A stretch of DNA of 64,000 bases from Thermothielavioides terrestris NRRL 8126 (GCF_000226115.1 NC_016459.1:3395501-3459500), one strand, 5' to 3'. Shown: positions 32,141 to 44,155, counted from the first letter of the stretch. Numbers and translations: made by a program. Notes: generated from the sequence alone by a model not told the origin.

Positions 32141-35100
32141 CCCTAGAGCCTAACCTAGCCGACCACTCTCGACCACCCAATGGCGCTATGACTATACAGA
32201 TCCTATCGTCGAATACTCAGGGCAGCAAAGAGGCGATTAAGTTCCTGCTTAAGGAGTCCGATTTCGATATCCTAGCTATCCAAGAACTGTGGATCAACCC
32301 ATTTACTAAGTCGACCTACTGCCCTCGAAGCTCCCGATACTACTTGGCCTACAAGCCTAAGGCCTAGGCAGCCCTATATATCACCAAGCGCTATAGGGTT
32401 AGCCAATGGGACTATAGTATAGAGGATCTCTAGTGCTAGGTCCGGCTAGAGCAGGGCCTTAAGGTCTAGTCGGTCTACAACCCTCTAGACTCTAAGGAGG
32501 TGCTAGGCAGGCTCCTGTAGCTGCCTGCCTCTATAGTGCCTATAGTCCTAGCGGGGGACTTCAACTTCTACCACCCCTATTGGGACCAGTATAGCTAGCT
32601 AGATCGAAGGGCTAACGAGCTGCTTAATCTAGCTATCTAGTAGGATCTTGAGCTCTATACGCCCTATAAAGCTATAACTTAGGCCCCCTAAGGCCGTTGG
32701 CTAGCTCGGCTATCGACTATTGACTATATTTAGGCCTCTATAGGCCTATAAAGCACCTACTATAGCCTAGATACTATAGGGCGGTCTAACCACTACCTCT
32801 AGGCCTTCGAAGCCCTAGTGTCTAGGCCTAGAGGGTACTAGGATCGCTATCCAATAGGGTAGGCCTAGGGTATAATGCGGAAGGACGAGGTAGAAGCCGA
32901 AGCGAAGACCTTGCCTATTACAATAGGGCTTACCTTAGATGAGCTTGCTAAATAGGCTATAACGGCCTAAGGCTTATAGGAAGCCTTCGACAAGTTAATA
33001 GCTGAGATATAGGCTATTGCAAACTATACTACCTCCTAGAAGCGGCTCTACTAAGGCTTCTAAGCCCTATAGTAGTCCCTAGAGATCTAAGATCTTCGAA
33101 AGTAAGCTAGGCAGGCTAAGAGAGCCTATAAGGCAGTTCTCACCCCTGAACACTAGACAAGCTACAATAGGGCCACTAAGGCGTTGTCGAGGGCTATTAA
33201 GGCCTCTAAAATAGCCAACTAGAGGGCTACTCTCTAGGAGGCTAGCGACAACTAGGCTCTGCTATAGAGGCTAGAAAAGTGGGCTTAGCTTAAGAGCTAT
33301 GCCCCTATCGACCCCCCTAAGCTCCTAGCCCTCTAAGTAGCCTAGGGGGCCCCTAGCCTAACCACCTTCGAGGCCAAGGCCTAAGCCCTTATAGACTAGT
33401 TTTTCCTAAACCTACCTATCGACCTCTCTGATATCTAGGACCCTAGCCTTGCCTAGGACTAGCCTAGCTAGTTTACTATCGAATAGAAGGTAATACCTAA
33501 GGACATTAGCCGAGCCCTATAAGGCATTGCTTTATAGAAGGCCCTAGGAGAAGACCTCCTACCTACTAGCTAGCTCAAGGCCTGTGGCTAACCACTGGCC
33601 TAGATCCTAGCTATATTGGCCACTAGATATTTATAGGTAGGGTAGTTCCCCCTACGTTTCAAAGTAGCTAAAACGGTAGTACTATAGAAGCCTAGCAAGC
33701 CTCTAGCAGCCTACTAGACCCTCGCTAGCTATAGGCTTATCGCTCTATTGCCTACTATTAGCAAGGTTATAAAGGAAGTAGTAGCGAAGAGGGTTGTAGA
33801 GGCTGCTAAAGCCAACGGCCTACTCTCTAAAGAACAAATAGGCAATAGAGCCTATAGGTCTATAGAGCTAGCAATATAGCTAGTAGTAGCCTAGGTCTAA
33901 GAGGCCTAGAGGCAACGAGCAGCGGCCTCGCTTCTATAGCTCGATATCTCTAGGGCCTTCGATATAGTCAACTATCCTAGGCTCCTAGCTACCCTTTCAG
34001 ACCTTAGCTACCTAAGGTAGCTAGTCTTATAGACTAAGGCTTAGCTAACCGACCGATTAGCTATCCTCTATTTCGATAGGAAGGCTATAGGGCCTATCCC
34101 AATAGTGGTAGGGGTCCCCTAAAGCTCCTCTCTATCCCTAGTGTAATTCCTACTCTATATTAGTACCTTATATAGAGTACTAAAAGAGAGGTACCTATAT
34201 CTAGGCTTAGTAGGGTTTACTAACGATACTAACCTACTTGCCTTCAGTAGAACCCTAGAAGCTAACGTTTAGTAGTTGGAAAAAGCCTAGGATATATGCC
34301 TATAGTAGGCTAAAACCTAGGGTATAGCCTTTATAGCTAAAAAAAGCGAACTAGTGCACTTTAACAAAGGCTATCGGCAATAGGCTATCCTAGTGCATAT
34401 AGCTCTACTATAGGGGGGGGGGGGAACTAGGCCTATATAGCTTACCTAGTTGGCTAGGTTCCTAGGAGCTTAGCTAGACTAGAGGTTACAGTGGGGGGCC
34501 TATAGAACGGCTATAGAGTGTAAGCTATAAACCTAGGAGTACGCTCTAACTAGGATTACTATAAAGACTAAAGGCCCTAGCCTAGCCTAGGCTAGGGAAA
34601 TCTATATTAAGTGTATACGTAGTGCTATAGCCTATAGTGCCTCTATTGCCTATACTCCTACCCCCCTCTAGGGCTAGCCCTAAGGCATTGCTAAGAGCCT
34701 AGCTAAGGCCTAGAACTATAGCCTTCGAGTAGTCACTAGGGCCTACTAGGCTATACCTACCTATACCTTCGAGACCAAAGCCTAGGTCCCCCCTCTAGAC
34801 CTATACTTTAATAAAAGGCTAGTAGACTTTAAGAGGCGAATTCGACAACCGGTCTTTACAGAGGGCCAAAGGCCTATCGACATTATAAATAGGGCTTGCC
34901 TTAAGCTCTATAAAAGGTTTAGAAAGCCTAGAGGCTAGAGGAGGCCCTAGAGGGTATAGGGGCTGTAAAAGCTTACAACAGTAGAAAAGCAAGCACTAGC
35001 GGCGCTATAGTGGGCTAATTGTAGGCCTACTAGGCAGGCGCTCAGAGAGGCCTAGGAGGAGCGGTGGAAGCAAAGGGTTTAGGTGTAGGGTAGGAAGCCT

Positions 35101-36516
35101 AGGAGGCTAGTCGACTAGGACCCCTCTAATTACCTCTTTACCAATAGGGCCTTAGCCTAGCATTAAGGCCTAACTAAGGCCTAGAGCTCTCTACTAACCT
35201 AGGCTAGGGTAGGGGCTATAGGCCTCCGAGGCTTCCTTTTTAAGGCCTAGGTCCTAGACGTCAATACCCCCCTCTACGCCTATGGTGAAAGTATAGAAAC
35301 GGTGGAGCACTTAGTAGTCTAGTATAGGTATCCCCCAAGGCCTAGACCCTAGGCACTATAGGCTATACGGACCTACTTAGACCTCTACTACGTACTGTAT
35401 AGTAGAGGAGCCTAGGCCTACAAGCTTATAAAGGGGGTAGTTAACTAGCTTCTATAGTTAGGCTAGCTTCTAGAGTATAGGCTAGCCGCAAGGCTAGACC
35501 TTGCTTAGGAGCCTAGCCTAGGCTAACCCTAGGCTACTGGGCCTACTTAGGTCGGCTACTCTTTTTCCCTTTTCCTTATAGTATTGGGACTCAGACTTAG
35601 ACTCGTTCGTTTTGTTTTTCCTTGATTTTAAAGGTCGGATATATTAATATATAACAATATAAATAACTAATACTAAGCATTTTCTAATAAACCCCCTTTT
35701 TCTAAAGGTTCTTTAACAATATAACTACTGCAGTACTATAACTTATACTTTGGCAGTTGTAGATAGCTAACAACAGCTATTGATAACTGATAACAACTGT
35801 TAAAGGCTGTTGACCTTAACGTTTGACAGCGACTAAGAGCAAATCTAGATAAATGGGTCTGAGCTGTCGGAGATCCGAGTTTAAGCCGTTAGATCCGAGT
35901 TAAGCCGTTAGATCCGAACAACGTTGGATCTAAACGTTTATATCCAAACGTTATACTCTGGATCTAAACGTTATACTCTTATAACTTAACCGAATATAGC
36001 TAATTCGATCCCGATAGGATACTCGGATCTAGCTCTAAGCGTTCGTAACTACGTTGGAGCATTCGGAGTATTCAGAGCATTCGAGTAACCTAAACAAAGC
36101 TGAAGATACGTACTACAGTTCTTCGTCTATATAGTAATGCAATGCCTCCTGGCTTTGCGAGATAGAACCTATTGTTGAATAGATCCTTTTGCAAGTTGAA
36201 CTCGCAGCCTCTGTTTTTTCAATCTATTTTTGCATATACTATAATCACCACCTGTGCTACGCTATCTCTGTGACGAAGCACACTAGTACTAGGGTCCAAA
36301 GACCTTATATCCTTGCGATCAACCTCCTTGTTCCGAACCATCCTCCTGCCCTCCAGTGCCAACCTTCTCCTCTAGCATAACAACAATCTGTCTCTTTGAC
36401 AGGATATAGGTTTTTCATCTGGCCTTTGGGGCACGGTTTTCCTATATATAAGCGGTAGAAGGACTGGCGAGCCCTAGCTAAGGGTATATCGGGGTAGGAA
36501 ATAATAATAATAAAAA
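32141..36516 (+). mobile_element. Non-LTR retrotransposon (LINE) copy 1, 5'-truncated, RIP-degraded
   Basis: ORF2 remnants start at about 32188. They show an APE-type endonuclease (FDILAIQELWINPFTKS) and a reverse transcriptase whose FxDD motif reads F-T-N-D at 34216-34227. A C-terminal zinc-finger-like region follows (ETVEHLVV near 35300). The 3' end is an AAT-rich tail (36498-36516). Homology to copy 2 begins abruptly at about 32142, so the ORF1 part is missing, which is usual for LINE insertion. The element is split by a solo LTR at 35642-36401. In-frame TAG codons are frequent and come from CAG by RIP. The Tad-type clade is likely but not proven. Confidence 0.8.
35642..36401 (+). repeat. 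Solo LTR inside LINE copy 1
   Basis: A 760-bp insertion is absent from LINE copy 2 at the equivalent site. GGATA flanks it on both sides (35637-35641 and 36402-36406). It begins TATTAATATATAAC, where TG could have become TA, and ends TTTGACA. The right half keeps many CA and TG dinucleotides, so it is far less RIP-mutated than its host. Internal repeats of GTTAGATCCGAGTTAAGCC type occur near 35870-35930. The family differs from the 199-bp LTR. Confidence 0.75.
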
Positions 36517-36752
36517 GCTTATATACAACTAGTATATTAAGAAGATTATAAAGAAGTATAGTCTCTCTAATATTATAAGCGTTCTAGATATCCCTCTTCT
36601 TATAAAGGAGCTTTGTAAGTTCGAAGGAGAGGCGTCCCTTAAGTAGATCAAACTATACTAAGAGCTTATAGGCTTAATCCTCTACTCTATAGTTATAATC
36701 CGACTAGACATCACATTTATAGCTATGAAGCTTTCCTAGTTCCTTATAAATC
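36517..36752 (+). pseudogene. Copia reverse transcriptase C-terminal fragment
   Basis: The plus frame reads YIKKIIKKYSLSN, then KFEGEASLK and ELIGLILYS, then TFIAMKLS. This is the conserved block at the end of Copia RT (the TRPDIAF-type region), with several TAG/TAA stops from RIP. It is trapped between the tails of the two LINE copies. Confidence 0.75.
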
Positions 36753-36766
36753 TAGGACTAGAGTAT
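36753..36766. repeat. 14-bp target site duplication of LINE copy 2, left
   Basis: TAGGACTAGAGTAT at 36753-36766 is repeated at 42101-42114. Removing the LINE between them restores a continuous Copia RT-RNase H frame. Confidence 0.85.
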
Positions 36767-39700
36767 TTTTTTTATTATTATTATTATTTCCTACCCCGAT
36801 ATGCCCTTGGCCAAGGCTCGCTAGTCCTTCTACCGCTTATATATAAGAAAACTATACTCCGAGGGCTGGATAAAAAACCTGTATCCGACCTTTAGAATTA
36901 AGGAAAAACAAAACGAACGAACAAGTCTGAGTCCTAATACTATAAGGAAAAGGGAAAAAGAGTAGCCGACCTAAGTAGGCCCAATAGCCTAGGGTTAGCC
37001 TAGGCTAGGCTCCTAAGCAAGGTCTAGCCTTGTAGCTAGCCTATACTCTAGAAGCTAGCCTAACTATAGAAGCTAGTTAACTACCCCCTTTACAAGCTTG
37101 TAGGCCTAGGCTCCTCTACTATACAGTACGTAGTAGAGGTCTAGGTAGATCCGTATAGCCTATAGTGCCTAGGGTCTAGGCCTTGGGGGATACCTATACT
37201 AGACTACTAAGTGCTCCACTGTTTCTATACTTTCACCGTAGACGTAGAGGGGGGTATTGACGTCTAGGACCTAGGCCTTAAAAAGGAAGCCTTGGAGGCC
37301 TATAGCCCCTACCCTAGCCTAGGTTAGTAGAGAGCTCTAGGCCTTAGTTAGGCCTTAATGCTAGGCTAAGGCCCTATTGGTAAAGAGGTAATTAGGGGGG
37401 TCCTAGTCGACTAGCCTCCTAGGCTTCCTACCCTACACCTAAACCCTTTGCTTCCACCGCTCCTCCTAGGCCTCTCTGAGCGCCTGCCTAGTAGGCCTAC
37501 AATTAGCCTACTATAGCGCCGCTAGTGCTTACTTTTCTACTGTTGTAAGCTTTTACGGCCCCTATACCCTCTAGGGCCCCCTCTAGCCTCTAGGCTTTCT
37601 AAACCTTTTATAGAGCTTAAGGCAAGCCCTGTTTATAATGTCGATAGGCCTTTGGCCCTCTGTAAAGACCGGTTGTCGAATTCGCCTCTTAAAGTCTACT
37701 AGCCTTTTATTAAAGTATAGGTCTAGAGGGGGGACCTAGGCTTTGGTCTCGAGGGTATAGGTAGGTATAGCCTAGTAGGCCTTAGTGACTACTCGAAGGC
37801 TACGGTTCTAGGCCTTAGCTAGGCTCTTAGCAATGCCTTAGGGCTAGCCCTAGAGGGGGGTAGGAGTATAGGCAGTGGAGGCACTATAGGCTATAGTACT
37901 ATATATACACTTAGTATAGATTTCCCTAGCCTAGGCTAGGCTAGGGCCTTTAGTCTTTATAGTAATCCTAGTTAGAGCGTACTCCTAGGTTTATAGCTTA
38001 TACTCTATAGCCGTTCTATAGGCCCCTCACTATAACCTCTAGTCTAGCTAAGCTCCTAGGAACCTAGCCAACTAGGTAAGCTATATAGGCCTAGTTCCCC
38101 CCCCCCCTATAGTAGAGCTATGTGCACTAGGATAGCCTATTGCCGATAGCCTTTGTTAAAGTGTACTAGTTCGCTTTTTTTAGCTACAATGGCTATGTCC
38201 TAGGTTTTAGCCCACTATAAGTATATATCCTAAGCTTTTTCCAACTACTAAACGTTGGATTCTAGGGTTCTACTAAAGGTAAGTAGGTTAGTATCGTTAG
38301 TAAACCCTACTAAGCCTAGATATAGGTACCTCTCTTTTAGTACTCTATATAGGGTGCTAATATAGAGTAGGAATTGCACTAGGGATAGAGGGGAGCCTTA
38401 GGGGACCCTTGCCACTATTGGGATAGGCCCTATAGCCTTCCTATCGAAATAGAGGATAGCTAATCAGTCGGTTAGCTAAGCCTTAGTCTATAAGACTAGC
38501 TACCTTAGGTAGCTAAGGTCTGAAAGGGTGGCTAGGAGCCTAGGATAGTTGACTATATCGAAGGCCCTAGAGATATCGAGCTATAGGAGCGAGGCCGCTG
38601 CCCATTGCCTCTAGGCCTCTTAGACCTAGGCTACTACTAGCCGTATTGCTAGCTCTATAGACCTATAGACTCTATTGCCCATTTGTTCTTTAGAGAGTAG
38701 GCCATTAGCTTTAGCAGCCTTTACAACCCTTTTCGCTACTACTTCCTTTATAACCTTACTAATAGTAGGCAATAGAGCGATAGGCCTATAGCTAGTAGGG
38801 GTTTAGTAGGCTACTAGAGGCTTGCTAGGCTTCTATAGCACTACCGTTTTAGCTACTTTAAAGTGTAGGGGGAACTACCCCACTTATAGGCATCTAGTGG
38901 CCAATATAGCTAGGATCTAGGCTAGCGGTTGGCTATAGGCCTTAAGTAGGCCAGTGGGTAGAAGGTCTTCTCCTAGGGCCTTCTATATAGTAGTGCCCTA
39001 CAAGGCTTAGCTAATATCTTTAGATGTCACCCTCTGTTCGATAATAAACTAGCTAAGCTAGTCCTAGGCAAGGCTAGGGTCTTGAATATCAGAGGGGTCG
39101 ATGGGTAGGTTTAGGAAAAACTAGTCTACAAAGGCTTAGGCCTTAGCCTCGAAAGTGGTTAGGCTAGGGGCCCCCTAGGCCACTTGGAGGGCTAGGAGCT
39201 TAGGGGGGTCGACAAGGGTATAGCTCTTAAGCTAGGCCCACTTTTCTAGCCTCTATAGCAGAGCCTAGTTGTCACTAGCCTCCTAGAGGGTAGCCCTCTA
39301 GTTAACTGTTTTAGAGGCCTTAATAGCCTTCGATAGCGCCTTAGTAGCCCTGTTGTAGCTTATTTGGTATTTAGGGGTAGAGACTGCCTTATAGGCCTTC
39401 TTAGCTTGCCTAGCCTGTTTTCAAAGGTCTTAGATCTCTAGGGACTACTATAGGGCTTAGAAGCCTTAGTAAGGCTATTTCTAAGGGGTAGTATAGTTTA
39501 TAATAGCCTATAGCTCGGCTATTAACTTATCGAAGGCCTCCTATAGGCCTTAGGCCATTGTAGCCTACTTAGTAAGCTCACTTGAGGCAAGCCCTATTGT
39601 AATAGGTAGGGTCTTCGCTTTAGCTTCTACCTTGTCCTTCCGCATTATACCCTAGGCCTACCCTATTAGATAGCTATCTTAGTACCCTCTAAGCCTAGAT

Positions 39701-42100
39701 ACTAGGGCTTCAAGGGCCTAGGGGTAGTGGTCGGACCGCCCCCTAGTGTTTAGGCTATAGTAGGTGCCTTATAGGCCTATAGAGGCCTAAATATAGTCAA
39801 TGGTCGATGGCCAAGCTAGCCAATAGCCTTAGAGGGCCTAAGTTATAGCTCTATAGGGCGTATAGAGCTTAAGATCCTACTAGATAGCTAGATTAAATAG
39901 CTTATTAGCCCTTTGATCTAGCCGGCTATACTAGTCCCAACAGGGGTAGTAGAGGTTGAAGTCCCCCGCTAGGACTATAGGCACTGTAGGAGCAGGCAGC
40001 TATAGGAGCCTACCTAGCACCTCCTTAGAGTCTAGAGGGTTATAAACCGACTAGACTTCAAGGCTTTGCTCTAGCCGGACCTAGCACTAGAGATCCTCTA
40101 TACTATAGTCCCATTGGCTAACCCTATAGCGCTTAGTGATATATAAGGCTGCCTAGGCCTTAGGCTTATAGACCAAGTAGTATCGGGAGCTTTGAGGGCA
40201 GTAGGTCGACTTAGTAAACGGGTTGATCTACGGTTCTTAGATAGCTAGGATATCGAAATCGGACTCCTTAAGTAGGGACTTAATCGCCTCTTTGCTACCC
40301 TAGGTATTCTACAATAGGATCTATATAGTTATAGCGCTATTAAGCGGTCGAAAGTAGTCGGCTAGGTTAGGCTCTAGGCCTCTAGTTGGCTAGGTGGTTA
40401 GCTAGGTGGCTAGCTAGGCTAGCTAGTCTAAAAAGCGAAGCCCTAGGTGGGAATCGAACTTGCGAAGTTGTAGTTGAGCTAGCGCTATATTGGGTCCTAA
40501 GCTATATCCTAGGTTACAACTGCTATACCGCTAGGCCTACTGTAGAGCCGTTTTAATAGCTGGGCTAAGCTAGGGCTATTAGGTTCAACTAGGTCGAGGG
40601 CAAAGATTCGACTATTATCTTGAGATTGGTAACTAGGCCTAGTAGCTAGGGCCTAGGCAAAGGTCTAGAGTCGGTAGGCGTAGGCCTCCTAGGCCTTAGC
40701 TTTGACCTAGACCTAGGCTAGGCAGCCTCTATCCTAGGCCGAGTGCTTTCCCCTATAGGCTAGGCAATAGGGTAGCCGAAGGCCTTTGCAAGTAGGGCAG
40801 TCTGTTTTAGCCTACCCACCTTCCTAGCTATAGGCCTTAGTTCTATAGCTAGGGCATAGGGCTTCCTTGCGGCAATAGCGTTGGATATACCCCCACTTCC
40901 AATATTTAAAGCACTAGGTAGGGTTTAAGGTTGGCTAGTATAGCTCGTAGTCGAATAGCTAGGCCCTCTAAAGCAGGCCTTCTTCGTAAGCCTTTGTAGC
41001 CTCAGATTGGTTAGCCAAGGCAATAAGGATTGTAGCCCTAGTATAGCTCTTGGCCACTAGAAGCCTGAATTTGACCTTGTCAACGCTTTAGAGGCTAATC
41101 TCTTATTGGAAAGTAGCCTCTAAGACCCCTTCTAGGTCTTTACAGTGCACCCCTTTAACTAGGATTATAAAGGTCCTTATAGCCTCTCGAGCCTATAGGC
41201 TAAAGGCCTTTGGGACCCACTTTTCCCGGTTGGCCAAATACTATTCCTTAGTAGCTAGGTCCTTAAAAGTTAGAATAATATCTCTACTAGGGAGCTTCTA
41301 GGCTGCTATAGCCCCATTAGACCTTTCTAAAGCTTGGTTAACGGCTTAGATCACCTAGGCTAGGGTCCTCTTAGCTAGTTCAGCTAGTATACCGGCCCTA
41401 TATATCGTAAGCTCTCTAGCAGCCTTGGGTAGGACTACCTTTTAGGGGGCAACAGAGTCCCCTAGAGGGGCTCCCACGGCTATATCAGCCTAGGTTCGGG
41501 CCTATATCTTCTATAAGTTGGTTTCTACAATGGCCTTTTTAACCTCTTCAGCTATAAGCTTCTATAGGCCTTGTTCAAGCAGGTTCGTAGGCCCTAAGGC
41601 AGGGCCTTCGGCTTGACCGCTAGCCTAGTAAGCCTCCTTTAGCTTACTTATAATACCCTAGGCCTAGGCCTTTGCTTCGGCTAGTACTAGGGCTAGCAGG
41701 CTACTCTAGAGGCTCTAAATTTCCTTCTAGGCCTAGTGGGCCTTTGGCTAGGCCTATATGGTTGGGGGGGGGCTAGCCTAGGCTAGCCTTCCTTCTTTAG
41801 GCGTTATAGGGGTGGGGTTGTTGGCGCCTATCGCTTAGCGGCTATAAACGGCGTTGCTAGCCGTTAGGTGTCGGCCTAGTGGGGCAGGTAGGTTACGTGA
41901 GGGCGAAAAGTCTGACCGCTAGTCGGCCGTTGCTAGATTGCCCTGTTTCCCACTACCTCCCACACTTGCGCAATGGACTGTGCGCAGTGGTGGTTGGCAC
42001 GGCTGGATAGGGCTCGGCAAGAGCTTTCGAACGGTGGTGGTTTTGAAGAGTTTGCTAGCATTGCAGCTAGGATGCAAGTAAGTAGAAAGAAGAGAAAGGT
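36767..42100 (-). mobile_element. LINE copy 2, near full length, minus strand, RIP-degraded
   Basis: The A-rich AAT tail lies at 36767-36795. ORF2 runs on the minus strand from about 40290 down to 36960 and mirrors copy 1, including the F-T-N-D reverse transcriptase motif at about 38293-38310. An ORF1 region (about 41760-40600) has a gag-type zinc knuckle near 40870-40920. The frame reads CFKYWKWGYIQRYCRKEALC, with Tyr where Cys and His ligands are expected. The 5' part (about 41880-42100) still has abundant CA and TG. Bounded by the 14-bp duplication. Confidence 0.82.
40440..40545 (-). ncRNA. tRNA-like sequence inside LINE copy 2
   Basis: The minus strand contains GTTCGATTCC, a match to the pol III B box/T-loop, about 70 nt after TAGCGGTATAGC, an A-box-like stretch. 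The outer arms GGCCTAG and CTAGGGC can pair at six of seven positions. The T stem pairs poorly and the anticodon is ambiguous. It may be a tRNA pseudogene or SINE-like module captured by the LINE between ORF1 and ORF2. Confidence 0.3.
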
Positions 42101-42114
42101 TAGGACTAGAGTAT
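42101..42114. repeat. 14-bp target site duplication of LINE copy 2, right
   Basis: Second copy of TAGGACTAGAGTAT; see 36753-36766. Confidence 0.85.
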
Positions 42115-42670
42115 ATTAAAGCGGTAAAACGAGTTATTTAGTATCTATATACTATACGCTTCCTTAGCATATAGTATAGGGGTTAGAGCGTTTACTAAAT
42201 GCTCTAGATTATATCTAACGTATTATATAGCGATAATCTAGATATACAACGCTCTTTATAGAGCTATATTATAATGCTTTTTAGAGGGTTAATCTCCTAG
42301 AAGGCTATATAGCAAAATATCGTTACTATATCTTCTACTAAAGCGGAGTTAAAAGCTTTGTCGTTTACTATAGCTAAGATAATTACTTTGAAGCGCTTGT
42401 TCAAGGACCTTACGTTCAAGATTAGAGAGCTCTAGAAGATCTTCTATAACAATTAGTAAACAATTCGCCTTATAGTAGAAGAGTATATAAAGATCAATAC
42501 TCGTCTATACTATATAGATATCTATAATATATAGCTTCGCTAAGAGTATTAAAACAAGTAGTTCGATATACTCTACTTCTCTACTATATAAATATCTATA
42601 GACGGTTTAGCGAAATAGCTCTTAAAGTAGAAGTTTAAGCATTTCTATACTCTATTAAACCTTTAAAATA
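42115..42670 (+). pseudogene. Copia RNase H fragment
   Basis: The frame reads KAVKRVI, then SYIIMLFRGLIS and TKAELKALSFTIAKIITLKRL, then IRLIVEEYIKINTRLYYIDIYNI, and ends near SIDGLAK. These blocks match the RNase H/C-terminal order of Copia polyproteins. The expected H-x-D and AD-LTK-type positions carry RIP-type changes such as His to Tyr. Many TAG stops. Confidence 0.75.
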
Positions 42671-43951
42671 TATATTAGGTAAGAAAAAAGCAAGGAAGTT
42701 AACTATCTTCTTTATAAAGACTATCTACTACTACTGTTCTATACTCTTGCCCTATATATTCTAGTAATTAATAAGCTCCATTATCGCTACCTTTCCCTAA
42801 AGCTAAAGGATCCTTGCCTATATCTCTAACTACTCTATTAGCTCTATTGTCTATACAATGACCTGCTCTAGCTCCTAGTTATTAACTAATTTATTACTCT
42901 CTACCGACTTAAAGAGCACCTTCTACACCTTACTCTCTATTAACGCTATAGGTATAAAACTAAGGGAGTTATCTAGGGCTCTACCCTAGGCGACTATAGG
43001 GACCTCCTATATCTACTCCTATACCTACTACTAAGGCTACTACTCTATTAGCTCTACTATCTCTATATCCTTTTACTCTCCCTTCTCCTTAACCTTTTAA
43101 AGATCGTTTAAAAGTATACAAAGTATAGGGCAAATCTTCTTTATAGCCTATCTAGTGTTAGATAGGGGGTATAGAGTAGCGGATAGTAGAGACTTACCTT
43201 CTAGTCAAGGTTGTTGATAGCTATAGTCAAAGCTTATACCTTCTCTATAGTAGTAGGTAGGATCGGCTTATAGCTATAGTTGAAGCATTTATAGTATTAG
43301 CAATATACGCTATAGCTATTATAGTTATAGTAGATTCTATTATAAAAGCCTATAAAAGTAGCGTATATCTAACCTAGGTATAGAATCTTATACTCTATAG
43401 TCATTTATAGCGTATAACTAGGGGATATATTAGAGCGATATAGCAGTGAGCTAGAAGGAAGAGTATATAACTTATTTAACTAGGGGACTACGACGTTGGT
43501 TAGAAGAAGGTGTAGTAGGCTCTTTAGAAGCGGTATACAAGGTGGTAGGCTCTACTATAAGCTCTTTAGCGTTGTTACCCTCCTTTAAAGGAGTAGGCGA
43601 AGATATAGGCGATTTGTCTAAGAAGATATTAAAGTATAGAGGTATAGTAGTCTTATACGCTCTAGGGAGCTAGGAATAGTAATAGTAGTAGTAGCTACTA
43701 TATATATAAACAAGAGGATATATATAGGAAAAAGGAAGCTTAAGCTCCTATAGGTAGGAATTTATACTTGCCCCTAGATCTAAGCGCTCTAATTAGCTAG
43801 AATCGCACTTTAGAGTTTCTTATAGCCTTGTACAACCTACTTCTATACAACCTACTATTTACAAGGTTTTCCTATATTCTAGTTTTTTTTTTTATAGTTC
43901 AGTTGTTCAACTGATATATATTTAGGCGCTCTATTAAACAACTAGGGGGTA
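42671..43951. other. RIP-degraded DNA between RNase H remnant and 3' LTR
   Basis: 1.28 kb, TA-rich, no readable protein. The last 10 bases or so (ctagggggta) are a plausible polypurine tract. The final 300 bp is homologous to the reverse complement of 57032-57250, so it belongs to the element family rather than to a later insertion. Confidence 0.5.
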
Positions 43952-44150
43952 TGTTATATCAGGGGTAGGGGGCTTAGAGCTTGGTATAGCGTACTGGCCA
44001 TGGTTTCCCCACTCCTAGGTATATATATACCACGCTCTGTTCAGTCTTTAGCTCTCTTTTGTACTGGAACAACGCACTCTCTTTGCATTCCGATGCTCTA
44101 CTACGATCCCACCGTTGCATCCACACCTCGCAGCTCGCTGTAGCGTGTCA
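43952..44150 (+). repeat. 3' LTR of the Copia-type element
   Basis: 199 bp, TGTTATATCAGGGG...GTAGCGTGTCA, followed by CACAC. The outer half is nearly free of RIP and the inner half is mutated. It ends only 60 bp from the stop codon of the alcohol oxidase gene. Confidence 0.9.
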
Positions 44151-44155
44151 CACAC
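44151..44155. repeat. 5-bp target site duplication (CACAC), right copy
   Basis: Matches 31508-31512 and closes the Copia-type element. Confidence 0.85.

Larger units (their letters stand above)
31513..44150 (+). mobile_element. Copia-type LTR retrotransposon, RIP-degraded, with nested insertions
   Basis: The 199-bp LTRs at 31513-31711 and 43952-44150 are flanked by CACAC. Copia-type reverse transcriptase C-terminus and RNase H can be read with stops in the plus frame at 36517-36752 and 42115-42670. The order RT-RNase H then 3' LTR fits Copia. Two LINE copies (about 32141-36516 and 36767-42100) and a solo LTR (35642-36401) interrupt it. The gag-integrase part is missing, so the element was internally deleted or disrupted before or during insertion. 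CA and TG are strongly depleted: 34621-34680 has no CA and ten TA. That is the RIP pattern, and no protein could be made. Confidence 0.85.

Noticed and set aside
35860..35960. Short spaced repeats resembling a CRISPR-like array
   Set aside because: The units are irregular and belong to the solo LTR; the host is a eukaryote.
31513..44150. Abundant in-frame TAG in otherwise readable frames, as if TAG were a sense codon
   Set aside because: TAG appears where CAG or TGG is expected, together with genome-wide loss of CA/TG in these tracts, which RIP explains. Host genes such as NOP56 and the JAMM protease end with TAG.
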